Origin: Streptomyces olivochromogenes
Lineage (GTDB): Bacteria; Actinomycetota; Actinomycetes; Streptomycetales; Streptomycetaceae
Direction of reading: 5' to 3'
Length of the DNA stretch: 64,000 bases
Assembly (NCBI RefSeq): GCF_001514115.1
Contig: NZ_KQ948476.1
Location: 60,403-124,402, forward strand
The notes beneath the pieces were generated by a model. It saw nothing but the letters and a program-made list of their open reading frames with translations. It had not been told where the DNA came from and did not search any database. Below, in pieces: positions 7,869 to 16,235 of this stretch. The position numbers and the translations under genes are program-made. The stretch's first letter is position 1; every line of letters starts with the position of its first letter.

Positions 7869-9392
7869 ATGATCGCATATCTCCCGGCCAGGTCCAGGAG
7901 GTCACGCCCCGGGGTCAGGCGGCTGGTGACGGCCGTCCTGACCGCCCTCCTCACGGTGCTGGCGCTGGGTCTGGCCGGGGCGGTGCCCGCGAAGGCCGCC
8001 GCCGACTACACCCAGGGCGTCACCTCGACCGGTTCCGGTTCGGTCCAGATCTGGTTCAAGCCGACCACCCCCGCATCCCTGGTCGACGTGCACTACCTGT
8101 CGGCCGGCGCCGGCCAGCAGAACTTCCGGATGACGAACAACGCGGGCACCTGGCAGCAGAACGTCACCGGCCTACCGAGTGGCTTCACCCTGGAGTACTG
8201 GTTCACGTACGAGAAGAGCGGCCCGCTCTACGACACCCCGCACTTCACCTACTCCACCGGCAGCGGCGGCGGAGGGAGCGGGGGCGGGGGCGGCAGCTTC
8301 CCGATCACCTTCCAGAACAACACCCGTGGCACGTACACCGACGCACAGATCCACGTCACCGTGCTCGGCCAGGTGACGCCCGGTCAGTGGTCGTACATGA
8401 AGGCCGACGGAACCATGACCCACATCAACCACCTGGACGCGAACGCGCCCGGACACCTGACCAAGAACGGCGTGAACTACCCGAACATGTCGTTCACGCT
8501 CGCCCAGTCGGGCGGTTCGGTACCGTCGCCGACGTCGATCCGCGGCGGGCGGATCTACGTCTCCCTCGGCTCCCCGCTGTACATCCCGGTCTCCCCGGAC
8601 GACCAGGGCTGGGGCGGCCCCGACCTGCGCAATCCGAACGACCCCAACACCGACGTCTACTACGACTGGTACGAGTACACGTACGTCTTCGGGCAGGTGG
8701 CCTTCGGCGGCAACACCACCCAGGTCGACCAGTTCGGCTTCCCGATGACCTCACGTCTGACGCAGACGTCGAGCGGCTACGACACCACCCGCGGCATCAC
8801 ACTGACCCGCGCCCAGGTGATGTCCCAGTACGCCGCCTCGGTGGGCGCGGCCTTCAAGCCGCTGCAGAACACCTACCGGATCATCGCGCCGCGCTCCTCC
8901 AATCTCTTCCTCACGGGAGGCTCCCAGGCGAACTACCTCCAGTCGACCATCGACCAGACCTGGTCCTACTACTCCACGCACCCCTTCAGGCTGACCCGGC
9001 TCGGTGAGACCTTCACCGGCGGTGTCTCCGGGACCACGCTCACCTTCACCAAGAACGGCGCCGGTCCCTACGCGCTCCAGAAGCCGTCCTCCCCGGACGT
9101 CGTGGCCTGCTCGGGCGCGCTGGCCTCGGGCAGCGACCCGGAGAAGCAGCTCGGCGCGGAGTTCTGCGCCGCGTTCAACCGGGGCGTGGCCCTCGACACC
9201 TCGGCCTGGTACACCCCGTCCGCCTACTACACCGGAGGCATCAAGAACGACTACGCCGCCTTCCTCCACACCGTCGGCCTCGACCGGCGCGCCTACGCCT
9301 TCCCCTACGACGACATCAACGACCAGTCGTCCGTGCAGATCCTGGGCAACGCGAACCCGCCGACCGCCCTGACGCTCGGCATCGGCTGGTGA
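7869..9392 (+). CDS. Secreted GH64 beta-1,3-glucanase with N-terminal CBM56-like domain
   Basis: 507 aa, ATG after GGGAGAGTTGACGG. The signal peptide ends near PAKAA (about residue 41). A glucan-binding domain of CBM56 type follows (DYTQGVTS to HFTYSTG), then a glycine/serine linker with a run of glycines near 140, then the GH64 domain (FPITFQNNTRG onward), a thaumatin-like fold that releases pentasaccharides from beta-1,3-glucan. It is co-transcribed with the GH16 gene and ends before a hairpin terminator. Linker and domain order match the family as I know it. Confidence 0.9.
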   Translation: MIAYLPARSRRSRPGVRRLVTAVLTALLTVLALGLAGAVPAKAAADYTQGVTSTGSGSVQIWFKPTTPASLVDVHYLSAGAGQQNFRMTNNAGTWQQNVTGLPSGFTLEYWFTYEKSGPLYDTPHFTYSTGSGGGGSGGGGGSFPITFQNNTRGTYTDAQIHVTVLGQVTPGQWSYMKADGTMTHINHLDANAPGHLTKNGVNYPNMSFTLAQSGGSVPSPTSIRGGRIYVSLGSPLYIPVSPDDQGWGGPDLRNPNDPNTDVYYDWYEYTYVFGQVAFGGNTTQVDQFGFPMTSRLTQTSSGYDTTRGITLTRAQVMSQYAASVGAAFKPLQNTYRIIAPRSSNLFLTGGSQANYLQSTIDQTWSYYSTHPFRLTRLGETFTGGVSGTTLTFTKNGAGPYALQKPSSPDVVACSGALASGSDPEKQLGAEFCAAFNRGVALDTSAWYTPSAYYTGGIKNDYAAFLHTVGLDRRAYAFPYDDINDQSSVQILGNANPPTALTLGIGW

Positions 9393-9407
9393 TCCACACG
9401 CAGTGAA

Positions 9408-9470
9408 GAGGGGGCGGCCTCGCAGGCCCGGCGTCGGAGAGCCAGGCGTCGTCGTTCGAGGCGCCCCCTC
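9408..9470. terminator. Hairpin terminator between convergent genes
   Basis: GAGGGGGCGGCCTCG (9408-9422) pairs with CGAGGCGCCCCCTC (9457-9470) with one bulged G. It lies between the GH64 and MarR stops and could end transcription from both sides. Confidence 0.65.
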
Positions 9471-9501
9471 CCTCAGCAGGAGAGGGTTCTCCGCGGCCCG
9501 G

Positions 9502-10005
9502 TCAGCGGGGTGTGGTGCGCAGGTCGATGCCGCGGCGGTGGGCGTCGGAGGCCACGACCTGGGCCGCCAACTGGGACAGCCGCAGACGGTCGGCGTCCGG
9601 GAGCGGCGCGACGGACAGCTCGATCTGCTCGGCGAACTGTGCCGCGAGCTGTTCGATGAGCTGTCGGCCGGCGTCGGTGATGGACACCTGGAACGCGCGG
9701 CGGTCGTTGGCGCTGACGGTGCGCGTGACCAGGCCGCGACGCTGTGCACGGTCGACCAGGCCACTGATCGAGGACTTGTCCAGGCCGAGCAGCCGGCCGA
9801 GCTGGTTCATCGTCGGCTCCCGGTCCCGCAGCACCCCGAGCAGTCGCGCCTGGATGATCGACAAGTCCTGCTGCCCGGCGATCTCGTCCAGGACGTTGTG
9901 CACCAGAAACGACAGCTGGGCGAGGGCGTCCACGTCCACCAGTCCGGGTTCCCCACCTGTGCGTGACGGTGCGGCCGAGGGCGGCGTGTCGTTGGGAGAA
10001 GTCAT
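9502..10005 (-). CDS. MarR-family transcriptional regulator
   Basis: 167 aa, ATG at 10005. Winged-helix features are clear: LSIIQARLLGVL, then TMNQLGRLLGLDKSSISGLVDRA as the recognition helix, then a wing with SANDRRAFQVSITDAG, including the conserved D-x-R. It diverges from the FAD monooxygenase, and the 39-bp inverted repeat at 10026-10064 begins about 20 bases upstream of its own start. This is the normal arrangement for a MarR repressor of a detoxifying enzyme, relieved by an aromatic ligand. The ligand is not readable from sequence. Confidence 0.9.
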   Translation of the reverse strand: MTSPNDTPPSAAPSRTGGEPGLVDVDALAQLSFLVHNVLDEIAGQQDLSIIQARLLGVLRDREPTMNQLGRLLGLDKSSISGLVDRAQRRGLVTRTVSANDRRAFQVSITDAGRQLIEQLAAQFAEQIELSVAPLPDADRLRLSQLAAQVVASDAHRRGIDLRTTPR

Positions 10006-10025
10006 GCTCCGATTCTACTTGCAAA

Positions 10026-10064
10026 GGTACGTGGCGCGAACTACTTTAGTTCGTGCCACGTACC
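10026..10064. promoter_or_regulatory. MarR operator in the divergent region
   Basis: Two 18-bp arms, 10026-10043 and 10047-10064, are inverted copies with one mismatch around the spacer CTT; the inner sequence is GAACTA-CTT-TAGTTC. The site is centred in the 127-bp region between the MarR and monooxygenase starts. Confidence 0.8.
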
Positions 10065-10132
10065 AACCTTGGTGCGTCGCCTCCGAGCGTGCCGAACCGC
10101 TCGGACACCAACCGCCGACGGAGAGCTGAGCC

Positions 10133-11941
10133 ATGACTCACACCCTGGAAACTGACGTGATCATCTGCGGAACGGGAGCGGCCGGATTAACCCTCGCCAT
10201 TGACCTCGCCCGCCGGAATGTCGGATTCCTGCTGATCGACAAGGCGGCGCATCCGTTCATCGGCTCACGCGGCAAGGGCATTCAGCCCCGAAGCCAAGAG
10301 GTGTTCGAGGACCTCGGCGTGATCGACCGGATCGTCGCCTCCGGCGGTGAGTACCCCGTCCAGCGTTTCCACACCGCCGAGGGACCGGTCGACAGGGCCA
10401 CCGTCGAGATGTCGGATCCGACGCCGGACGAGCCGTACCAGATCCCGCTGCTCGTCCCGCAGTTCCTCACCGAGCGCCGGCTGCGGGAACGGCTGACCGA
10501 GCTCGGCCACGCCCCGCACTACAACCACGAACTCGTCGGCTTCGACCAGGACGCCGACGGTGTGACCGCACGGATCGCGACCCCTGACGGCGAGCGGACC
10601 GTGCGGGCCTCGTACCTGATAGGCGCCGACGGCGGATCGAGCTTCGTCCGCAAGGCCCTCGGCATCGGCTTCCCCGGCAAGACCCTCGGGGTCCGGGCGA
10701 TCGTCGCGGACGTACTGGTCGATGGCGTCTCGTCGGATGCCTGGCACCGTTGGGGCGAGGACACGGCGGCGCAGGTGTCGATGTGCCCGCTCTACGGCAC
10801 CGACATGTTCCAGCTCCAGGCCCCGATCCCGTTCGATGTCGACATCGACCTTTCGGCCGAGGGGCTCACCTCGTTCTTCCGCGACCGCACCGGCCGGAGC
10901 GACGTCGTGATCCGTTCGGTGTCCTGGGCGTCCGCGTTCGAGATGAACGCCCGGCTGGCCGACACCTACCGGCGCGAGCGGGTGTTCCTGACCGGGGACG
11001 CGGCACACTGCCATCCGCCGACCGGCGGACAGGGCCTCAACACGAGCGTCCAGGACGCCTACAACCTCGGCTGGAAACTCGCCGCCGTGCTCGACGGCGC
11101 CCCGGAATCGTTGCTGTCGACCTACGAGAAGGAGCGCCGGCCGATCGCCGAGGCAGTCCTCGGCCTCTCCGAGCGGCTGCTCGAAGCGGCCAAGAACCGC
11201 GACACCCACCGGGGCCGCGAGGTGAGTCAGCTCGATCTCGGCTACCTGGACTCGCCCTTGTCGATGACCAGTCCGGACCGCGACAACGGCGTCCTGGCCG
11301 GCGACCGCGCGCCCGACGCGCCCGTGACCGGCGCGGGTGGTCTCCCCACGCGCTTGTTCAGCCTGTTCCAGGGGCCCCACTGGACCCTGCTCGGCCACGA
11401 CGTCGACGATGTCCCGGCACCGGCGCCGCGCAGCGGCCTGCACATCCACGTCATCGGCGGCGGGGGCGACATCCTGGACACCGGCGGCCATGTCCACAGC
11501 GCATACGGACTGTCGTCCGATCAGTGGGTGCTCGTCCGCCCGGACGGATACATCGCGGCCGTGGTCGGCACGGCCGAACTCGGCTCACTCGCCCCCTACC
11601 TCGACGCCGTCGGCATCCGCCCCGTGACGGTGACTCAGCCGCGCCACACGGAAACGAGCGCCGACATAGCCGCACCGAGCCGTTCGGCCGCCCCCCGCAC
11701 CCGACGTGAGCACCGCCGGATCCGCAGCGCCGCCGAGGAGCGACTCGCCACCGCCCAACGCGAGCTCCATCAGCTCTCGCGCCAGGTCCAGCGCGACCTG
11801 CGCAGCGTCCGCCGGCAAGGGGAGACCACCGCGATCGTCGCCCGCTCGAACTTCGCCGAGCTCGCGGTCCAGAGCATCACCCGGCTGGCGGCCAACCTCC
11901 GCTCCGACCCCAGCGACCGAAGCGGCCGGGGCGACCGGTAA
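10133..11941 (+). CDS. FAD-dependent aromatic monooxygenase (PheA/TfdB type)
   Basis: 602 aa, ATG preceded by CGGAGAGCTGAGCC. The FAD-binding motif is G13-T-G-A-A-G18; the DG motif is IGADGGSSFVRKALG near 165; the GD motif is FLTGDAAHCHPPTGGQGLN near 285. These define class A flavoprotein hydroxylases such as phenol or rifampicin-type monooxygenases. The normal C-terminal thioredoxin-like domain ends about residue 515 (PVTVTQPRH). A further ~85 residues, rich in Arg and helix-forming, are unusual for the family. It is controlled by the divergent MarR gene. Substrate is unknown, probably a phenolic compound or antibiotic. Confidence 0.9.
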   Translation: MTHTLETDVIICGTGAAGLTLAIDLARRNVGFLLIDKAAHPFIGSRGKGIQPRSQEVFEDLGVIDRIVASGGEYPVQRFHTAEGPVDRATVEMSDPTPDEPYQIPLLVPQFLTERRLRERLTELGHAPHYNHELVGFDQDADGVTARIATPDGERTVRASYLIGADGGSSFVRKALGIGFPGKTLGVRAIVADVLVDGVSSDAWHRWGEDTAAQVSMCPLYGTDMFQLQAPIPFDVDIDLSAEGLTSFFRDRTGRSDVVIRSVSWASAFEMNARLADTYRRERVFLTGDAAHCHPPTGGQGLNTSVQDAYNLGWKLAAVLDGAPESLLSTYEKERRPIAEAVLGLSERLLEAAKNRDTHRGREVSQLDLGYLDSPLSMTSPDRDNGVLAGDRAPDAPVTGAGGLPTRLFSLFQGPHWTLLGHDVDDVPAPAPRSGLHIHVIGGGGDILDTGGHVHSAYGLSSDQWVLVRPDGYIAAVVGTAELGSLAPYLDAVGIRPVTVTQPRHTETSADIAAPSRSAAPRTRREHRRIRSAAEERLATAQRELHQLSRQVQRDLRSVRRQGETTAIVARSNFAELAVQSITRLAANLRSDPSDRSGRGDR

Positions 11942-12098
11942 CCCCTCGGTCGCCCCGGCGCCGACGAGGCGAATGCCCCATACGGGTGATCCTCCACACG
12001 GCGCGTCAACTCCATGGCGCTGTGCGCCCACCACGGAGCTCGACCGCGGTGCCGTTGAGGCACTCACGGTGGGGCATGCGTGGTGGGACCGTACGCGC

Positions 12099-12443
12099 TC
12101 AGCCTGAACTGGAAGTGTCGGACACCTCGTTCGCGGCGCGACGGTACTCGGCGTTGATGCGCTGCGCTTCCTCGAGTTGGTCCTCGAGGATCACGATGCG
12201 GCAAGCCGCCTCGACCGGGGTGCCCCTGTCGACGAGCTCGCGGGCGCGGGCGGCGATCCGCAGTTGGTAGCGGGAGTACCTCCGGTGCCCACCCTCCGAG
12301 CGCAGCGGAGTGATCAGGCGGGCTTCCCCGATGGCCCGGAGGAAGCCGGGAGTCGTGCCGAGCATCTCGGCGGCCCGGCCCATCGTGTACGCGGGGTAGT
12401 CGTCGTCGTCCAGACGACCACTCAATGGAGTATCTGCTGTCAT
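12099..12443 (-). CDS. MerR-type helix-turn-helix regulator
   Basis: 114 aa. The start at 12443 is chosen because GAGGTGAA precedes the ATG; a longer frame upstream is non-coding in character. The N-terminal MerR domain shows AYTMGRAAEMLGTTPGFLRAIG followed by the wing residues LRSEGGHRRYSRYQL. A predicted coiled coil (IVILEDQLEEAQRINAEYRRA) follows and then a short Ser/Gly tail. There is no effector domain or metal-binding Cys, so it belongs to the short stress-type MerR proteins common in Streptomyces. Its own leader contains a nested hairpin (12469-12500). Confidence 0.82.
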   Translation of the reverse strand: MTADTPLSGRLDDDDYPAYTMGRAAEMLGTTPGFLRAIGEARLITPLRSEGGHRRYSRYQLRIAARARELVDRGTPVEAACRIVILEDQLEEAQRINAEYRRAANEVSDTSSSG

Positions 12444-12986
12444 TTCACCTCGTTGTGCAACGCGTCGAGGGGCCCCGATGCCGTACGGCACCAGGGCCCC
12501 GAAGGAAATTGAACACCATCTGTCGGCGCTACTGCTCTGCCGACCTCTTGTTTCCGCTACCTGGCCCCTGTGAGGGGGCGGGAATGCGGGGTTCGCGGAT
12601 GCGTGACCGGGGACCACCTTCCATTCCGGGCTCTTGCGGCACCCGACCTCGTGCATGTCGGCCGGGTGATCCCGATGGCGTCGGCTCCTTCCGTACCTCC
12701 GCTGAATCAACTCGCTTGTCAGGCGGCGGCAACCGTCGGTCCCGTCACCGTCCTACGGACAGCTCGGCTTCGAGACTCCACAGCTACCCCGACCTGCGAA
12801 CTTCTGCACTACGAGAGAAACACTAACCACGCAGCAGCCCAATGTCTACTCTGACAAACATAGATTTTAGGTTGCTCAGGGCATCGATATTCTCTGTCAT
12901 GTGGGCCATATGGGCAGGTGGTAGCGGGGGCACGGCGGTCAGCCGACTCCAGCGCTCGGATCGCGCACCGAATAGAATCGGCTCTC
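12444..12986. other. 543-bp intergenic region with a nested hairpin
   Basis: No convincing gene. At 12469-12500 outer arms GGGGCCC and GGGCCCC enclose an inner stem TGCCG-TA-CGGCA; this lies 26 bases upstream of the MerR start and could be an operator or leader structure. An AT-richer stretch at 12842-12905 precedes the GvpU-like gene and is the likely promoter zone. Confidence 0.4.
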
Positions 12987-13361
12987 ATGTCGAACCCTGA
13001 CGAGCTGCTCGTGGATCTCTGCGCGCTGGTGGAGTCCGAGCAGAGCAATCAGATGTCATTGACCGTGGTGGTCGGCGGTGCCGTCATCACTGGGCGGCTG
13101 GCTCCCGAAGTCGTATGGAGGGAGCGCGTGTCGGAGGTCCTGAAGGACTCGGACCGCCTGGGCCCCTTCTCCGACGTCTTCGCCGCCGACCGGACAGTGG
13201 GCCGGCCCGAACCCGGCGGGGCCCCCACACATCTGCACTTCCACCTCGCCCGGATCCTGCAGGGCAGCGTCGGAATTCCCGAGACGGGCGGAATGTATCG
13301 CGTCGCGATCGAGGACGTCAGCGCCTGGACCGTGGGCGACTTCAGTTACTCCGACCAGTGA
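12987..13361 (+). CDS. GvpU-like accessory protein, stand-alone
   Basis: 124 aa from the ATG at 12987; an in-frame upstream start at 12918 is possible but gives an unlikely basic extension. The beta-rich core MSLTVVVGGAVITGRL, and later HLHFHLARILQGS and YRVAIEDVSAWTVGDFSYS, match my recollection of the GvpU gas-vesicle accessory family. No other gvp genes are in the window, so the protein may do something else. There is no Shine-Dalgarno site; instead TAGAAT lies 9 bases before the ATG, suggesting a leaderless transcript. A 40-bp palindrome ends the unit. Confidence 0.68.
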   Translation: MSNPDELLVDLCALVESEQSNQMSLTVVVGGAVITGRLAPEVVWRERVSEVLKDSDRLGPFSDVFAADRTVGRPEPGGAPTHLHFHLARILQGSVGIPETGGMYRVAIEDVSAWTVGDFSYSDQ

Positions 13362-13418
13362 GGCACCGTATCCGGGCCGCTCCGGCCGGCCGGGAGCCGT
13401 CGACCGGACGGTGACACG

Positions 13419-13458
13419 CGATGGGGCCCTGCCGACGCGCGTCGGCAGGGCCCCATCG
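13419..13458. terminator. Perfect 40-bp palindromic terminator
   Basis: Two exact 20-bp inverted arms (13419-13438, 13439-13458) with no spacer beyond the turn; the arms contain GGGGCCCTGCCGACGC. It stands between the GvpU-like gene and the convergent gene at 13487, and probably works in both directions. Confidence 0.85.
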
Positions 13459-13486
13459 TTGTCCTGGTATCAGCTTCCGTCGGTTC

Positions 13487-13816
13487 TCACAGTCCCAGCG
13501 GCGCGGGGCTGCCGAGCAGCGCCGACGCGGTCTGCAACGGCGTAAGGGCCCGCATGGCGGTCGCGGACTCCCGGGTGGGCTCTTGGGTGCCTCGGCAGGT
13601 GAAGCCGAGGCGTGTCATGGCCCGGGTGACCTCCCCGCTGGTGAAGTCGCGGGGGTCCTGCCGGGTGATGACCACGCCCACCTGCTTGGCGGGGTAGTGG
13701 CGGCGGCCGATGAGCACGGACTCCCCCGTGATGGGCTCCGGCTTGACGCCCTTCATCGAGGCAAGTACCCCGCTCTTGGTGAGGTCGAAGGGGAACCGGG
13801 CGATGACGCAGCGCAT
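13487..13816 (-). CDS. SCO5918-family conserved protein of the cold-shock group
   Basis: 109 aa, ATG at 13816. Core sequence IARFPFDLTKSGVLASMKG, then ESVLIGRRHYPAKQVG and ITRQDPRDFTSGEV, is as I remember the Streptomyces SCO5918 family. No catalytic motif is visible. The order of this gene, a ~106-aa protein, a DEAD-box helicase and a cold-shock protein, all on the same strand, matches the S. coelicolor SCO5918-SCO5921 neighbourhood. A role in RNA metabolism in the cold is inferred only from this conserved linkage. Confidence 0.78.
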   Translation of the reverse strand: MRCVIARFPFDLTKSGVLASMKGVKPEPITGESVLIGRRHYPAKQVGVVITRQDPRDFTSGEVTRAMTRLGFTCRGTQEPTRESATAMRALTPLQTASALLGSPAPLGL

Positions 13817-13881
13817 GATGCCTCGCAGGGAAGGGAGAAGGGAGAGGGAGGAACGGGGCTGATACCGAACGGTCGGCCGGA

Positions 13882-14202
13882 TCAGAGGGAGACGGTGAGG
13901 GCGAGGGCACCCGGGCCGCGGCCATGCGGTCCGCCGACGCCGAGGACGTCCCGTACACGGATCCGGTCCGTATAGGCGGGGCTGTCACGGACCACGGCGA
14001 GTTGGGCCCGCGTGACCGAACCGGTGCACTGTTCGTCCTGGTCGCAAAGGAGCAGGTACTCGACACGGGCGCTGGCCATGAGGAACAGGGCCACCTCGAC
14101 GGTGATGTCGTCACCGACCCGCGGTCCGGATGTGTCCAGGGCGTCGAACACGGTCGTGGGAGCGGAACCGACCAGGCGTTGCTGCGTCTGAACCAGCGTC
14201 AA
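13882..14202 (-). CDS. Small conserved protein of the cold-shock group, TTG start
   Basis: 106 aa. The frame is open far upstream, but CAGGAGG lies six bases before a TTG at 14202, giving M-TLVQTQQRLVG at the N-terminus; this is the best start. The body (VGDDITVEVALFLMASARVEYLLLCDQDEQ, then RIRVRDVLG) has the alternating pattern of a CBS-like or similar alpha/beta fold, but I do not recognise a named family. It sits between the DEAD-box helicase and the SCO5918-like gene, 47 bp below the helicase stop, and is probably co-transcribed with both. Confidence 0.72.
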   Translation of the reverse strand: MTLVQTQQRLVGSAPTTVFDALDTSGPRVGDDITVEVALFLMASARVEYLLLCDQDEQCTGSVTRAQLAVVRDSPAYTDRIRVRDVLGVGGPHGRGPGALALTVSL

Positions 14203-14249
14203 AGGAGTCCTCCTGGGTGGGTGGGTGGGGCTTCCGATCACGAAAGGTT

Positions 14250-15794
14250 CTAGGCCGCCGCTGTGGCCACGGAGGACCGCCGCGGCGTACGGCGTGCCGC
14301 CTCGCCGGTGGATCGGCCCTCGCCGGTGGATCGGCCCTGGCCGGTACGGCCGCGCCGGCCCCGGGACGGGGAGGAGGAGCCGCGCCGAGGCCGTTCCACG
14401 ACCGGCGCGGTGATGGTGACCGCGATCCCCGAGGGGGCCTGGGCGCCGGTGATGCGACTCAACTCGGCTTCGCCCGAGCGCACTTGGGTGGTCTGGGGAG
14501 TGATGCCGGCGGCAGTCATCAGTCGGCTCATGTCGCGTCGCTGCTGAGGCGTCACCAGGGTGACGACGCTGCCGGACTCGCCGGCGCGGGCCGTGCGGCC
14601 GCCCCGGTGCAGATAGTCCTTGGGGTCGCTGGGCGGGTCCACGTTCACGACCAGATCGAGGTTGTCCACGTGGATCCCGCGCGCCGCGACATTGGTCGCC
14701 ACCAGCACCGTCACATGCCCGGTCTTGAACTGGGCCAGGGTCCGTGTGCGCTGCGGCTGGGACTTGCCGCCGTGCAGGGCCGCGGCACGGACGCCGCTGT
14801 TCAACAGGTGCTCGGTCAGCCGGTCCACCGCGTGCTTGGTGTCCAGGAACATGATCACCCGGCCCTCGCGGGCCGCGATCTCGGTGGTCGTACGCTGCTT
14901 GTCCGCGCCGTGCACGTGGAGCACGTGGTGCTCCATGGTGGTGACCGCGCCCGCGGACGGGTCGACGGAGTGGACCACCGGGTCGGTCAGGTAGCGGCGG
15001 ACCAGGAGGTCGACGTTGCGGTCCAAGGTGGCCGAGAACAGCATCCGCTGCCCGTCGGGGCGCACCTGGTCGAGCAGCGCGGTGACCTGGGGCATGAAGC
15101 CCATGTCGGCCATCTGGTCGGCCTCGTCGAGGACGGTGATGGCGACCTGGTCCAGACGGCATTCGCCGCGGTCGATGAGGTCCTTGAGTCGGCCCGGCGT
15201 CGCCACGACGACCTCGGCGCCGCCGCGCAGCGCACTGGCCTGCCTGCCGATCGGCATCCCGCCGACCACCGTGGCCAGACGCAGTCGCACGGAACGGGCG
15301 TACGGAATGAGAGCGTCGGTGACCTGTTGGGCCAGCTCTCGGGTGGGTACGAGGACCAGGGCCAGCGGCAGCCGCGGCTCGGCGCGCCGACCGGCCGTAC
15401 GGGCCAGCAGGGCGAGACCGAAGGCGAGGGTCTTGCCGGAGCCGGTGCGGCCGCGGCCGAGTACGTCACGGCCCGCGACGGAGTTCGGCAGGGTCGCCGC
15501 CTGGATCGGGAACGGTACGGTCACGCCTGCGTGGCCGAGCTCGGCGAGCAATGGCGTCGGCAGGGCGAGATCGGCGAACGCCTCGACGGCGGGCAACCCT
15601 GGGGTGATCGTCTTCGGCAGTGCGAACTCACCTTGCGGCGTGGCCTGTTGACGTCCATAACCCTTCGCACGGCTGGGAGCAGCGGAGCGGCTGGAGGATG
15701 CGGCTCCGAAGCGGCCGCCGCCCCTTTGGGAACCAGAATTTCCGGTGCGGGTTCGGGTGCGGGCGAAGCGATCATTTGTACGCGTGCGGTTCAT
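14250..15794 (-). CDS. DEAD-box RNA helicase
   Basis: 514 aa from the ATG at 15794, which has GGAAGG six bases upstream; a GTG at 15818 lacks a ribosome site. Motifs in order: GRTGSGKT (I), PTRELAQQ (Ia), TPGR (Ib), DEAD (II), SAT (III), then the second RecA domain with ARGIHVDN (V) and HRGGRTARAG (VI). An Arg/Ser/Gly-rich N-terminal tail and an Arg-rich C-terminal tail containing a GRSTGE repeat probably bind RNA. Such helicases unwind structured mRNA, and this one lies with a cold-shock protein gene and its usual small partners. Confidence 0.93.
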   Translation of the reverse strand: MNRTRTNDRFARTRTRTGNSGSQRGGGRFGAASSSRSAAPSRAKGYGRQQATPQGEFALPKTITPGLPAVEAFADLALPTPLLAELGHAGVTVPFPIQAATLPNSVAGRDVLGRGRTGSGKTLAFGLALLARTAGRRAEPRLPLALVLVPTRELAQQVTDALIPYARSVRLRLATVVGGMPIGRQASALRGGAEVVVATPGRLKDLIDRGECRLDQVAITVLDEADQMADMGFMPQVTALLDQVRPDGQRMLFSATLDRNVDLLVRRYLTDPVVHSVDPSAGAVTTMEHHVLHVHGADKQRTTTEIAAREGRVIMFLDTKHAVDRLTEHLLNSGVRAAALHGGKSQPQRTRTLAQFKTGHVTVLVATNVAARGIHVDNLDLVVNVDPPSDPKDYLHRGGRTARAGESGSVVTLVTPQQRRDMSRLMTAAGITPQTTQVRSGEAELSRITGAQAPSGIAVTITAPVVERPRRGSSSPSRGRRGRTGQGRSTGEGRSTGEAARRTPRRSSVATAAA

Positions 15795-15892
15795 GCGGAA
15801 CCTTCCTTGATGTGGCACGTATCAAGGAATTCCCGCAGCGAATGAACAGCGCAGAGAATCGCAAGAACGAGCCGAAAATGATGCGGAGCCGA

Positions 15893-15955
15893 ATCAGTCG
15901 GTCGGATCGGATCGGTCGGATCGGTCGGATCAACCGGATCAACCGGATCGGCAGG
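15893..15955. repeat. Tandem CGGATC(GGT) repeats upstream of the helicase
   Basis: About 60 bases consist of overlapping GGTCGGATC and CGGATCAAC units. They lie 100-160 bases upstream of the helicase start, in the 441-bp gap between helicase and cold-shock genes that otherwise holds no gene. They may be part of a long structured leader. Confidence 0.6.
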
Positions 15956-16181
15956 AAATGCTCTCGAAATGCTCCGGCGCAGAGAGCAACGTGATCTCGA
16001 CAGTGAGATCAGGCATTCCGTGAGTGAGCCTTGGCGGATTTACATCCGGAGCGTTGGGGTGCAGCATCCCCGGGGGATCCGGTGGAGCCATCCCAAGGGG
16101 CGGGGCCGCAGCGCCCCTGAATCATGCCGTGGGGGACATCACCACGGCCCCGACGGAGCGGCTGCGCCCCGGAAAGCGGCG

Positions 16182-16217
16182 AGCTGGGGCCCGCACCCCA
16201 AGGTGCGGGCCCCAGCT
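16182..16217 (-). terminator. Terminator of the cold-shock gene
   Basis: AGCTGGGGCCCGCACC (16182-16197) and its exact complement (16202-16217) flank the loop CCAA, 18 bases beyond the cold-shock stop. Confidence 0.8.
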
Positions 16218-16235
16218 GCGATGTACGTGTCAGCG

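Noticed and set aside
14130..15845. 571-codon + strand frame across the helicase
   Set aside because: Shadow; the minus strand carries all DEAD-box motifs.
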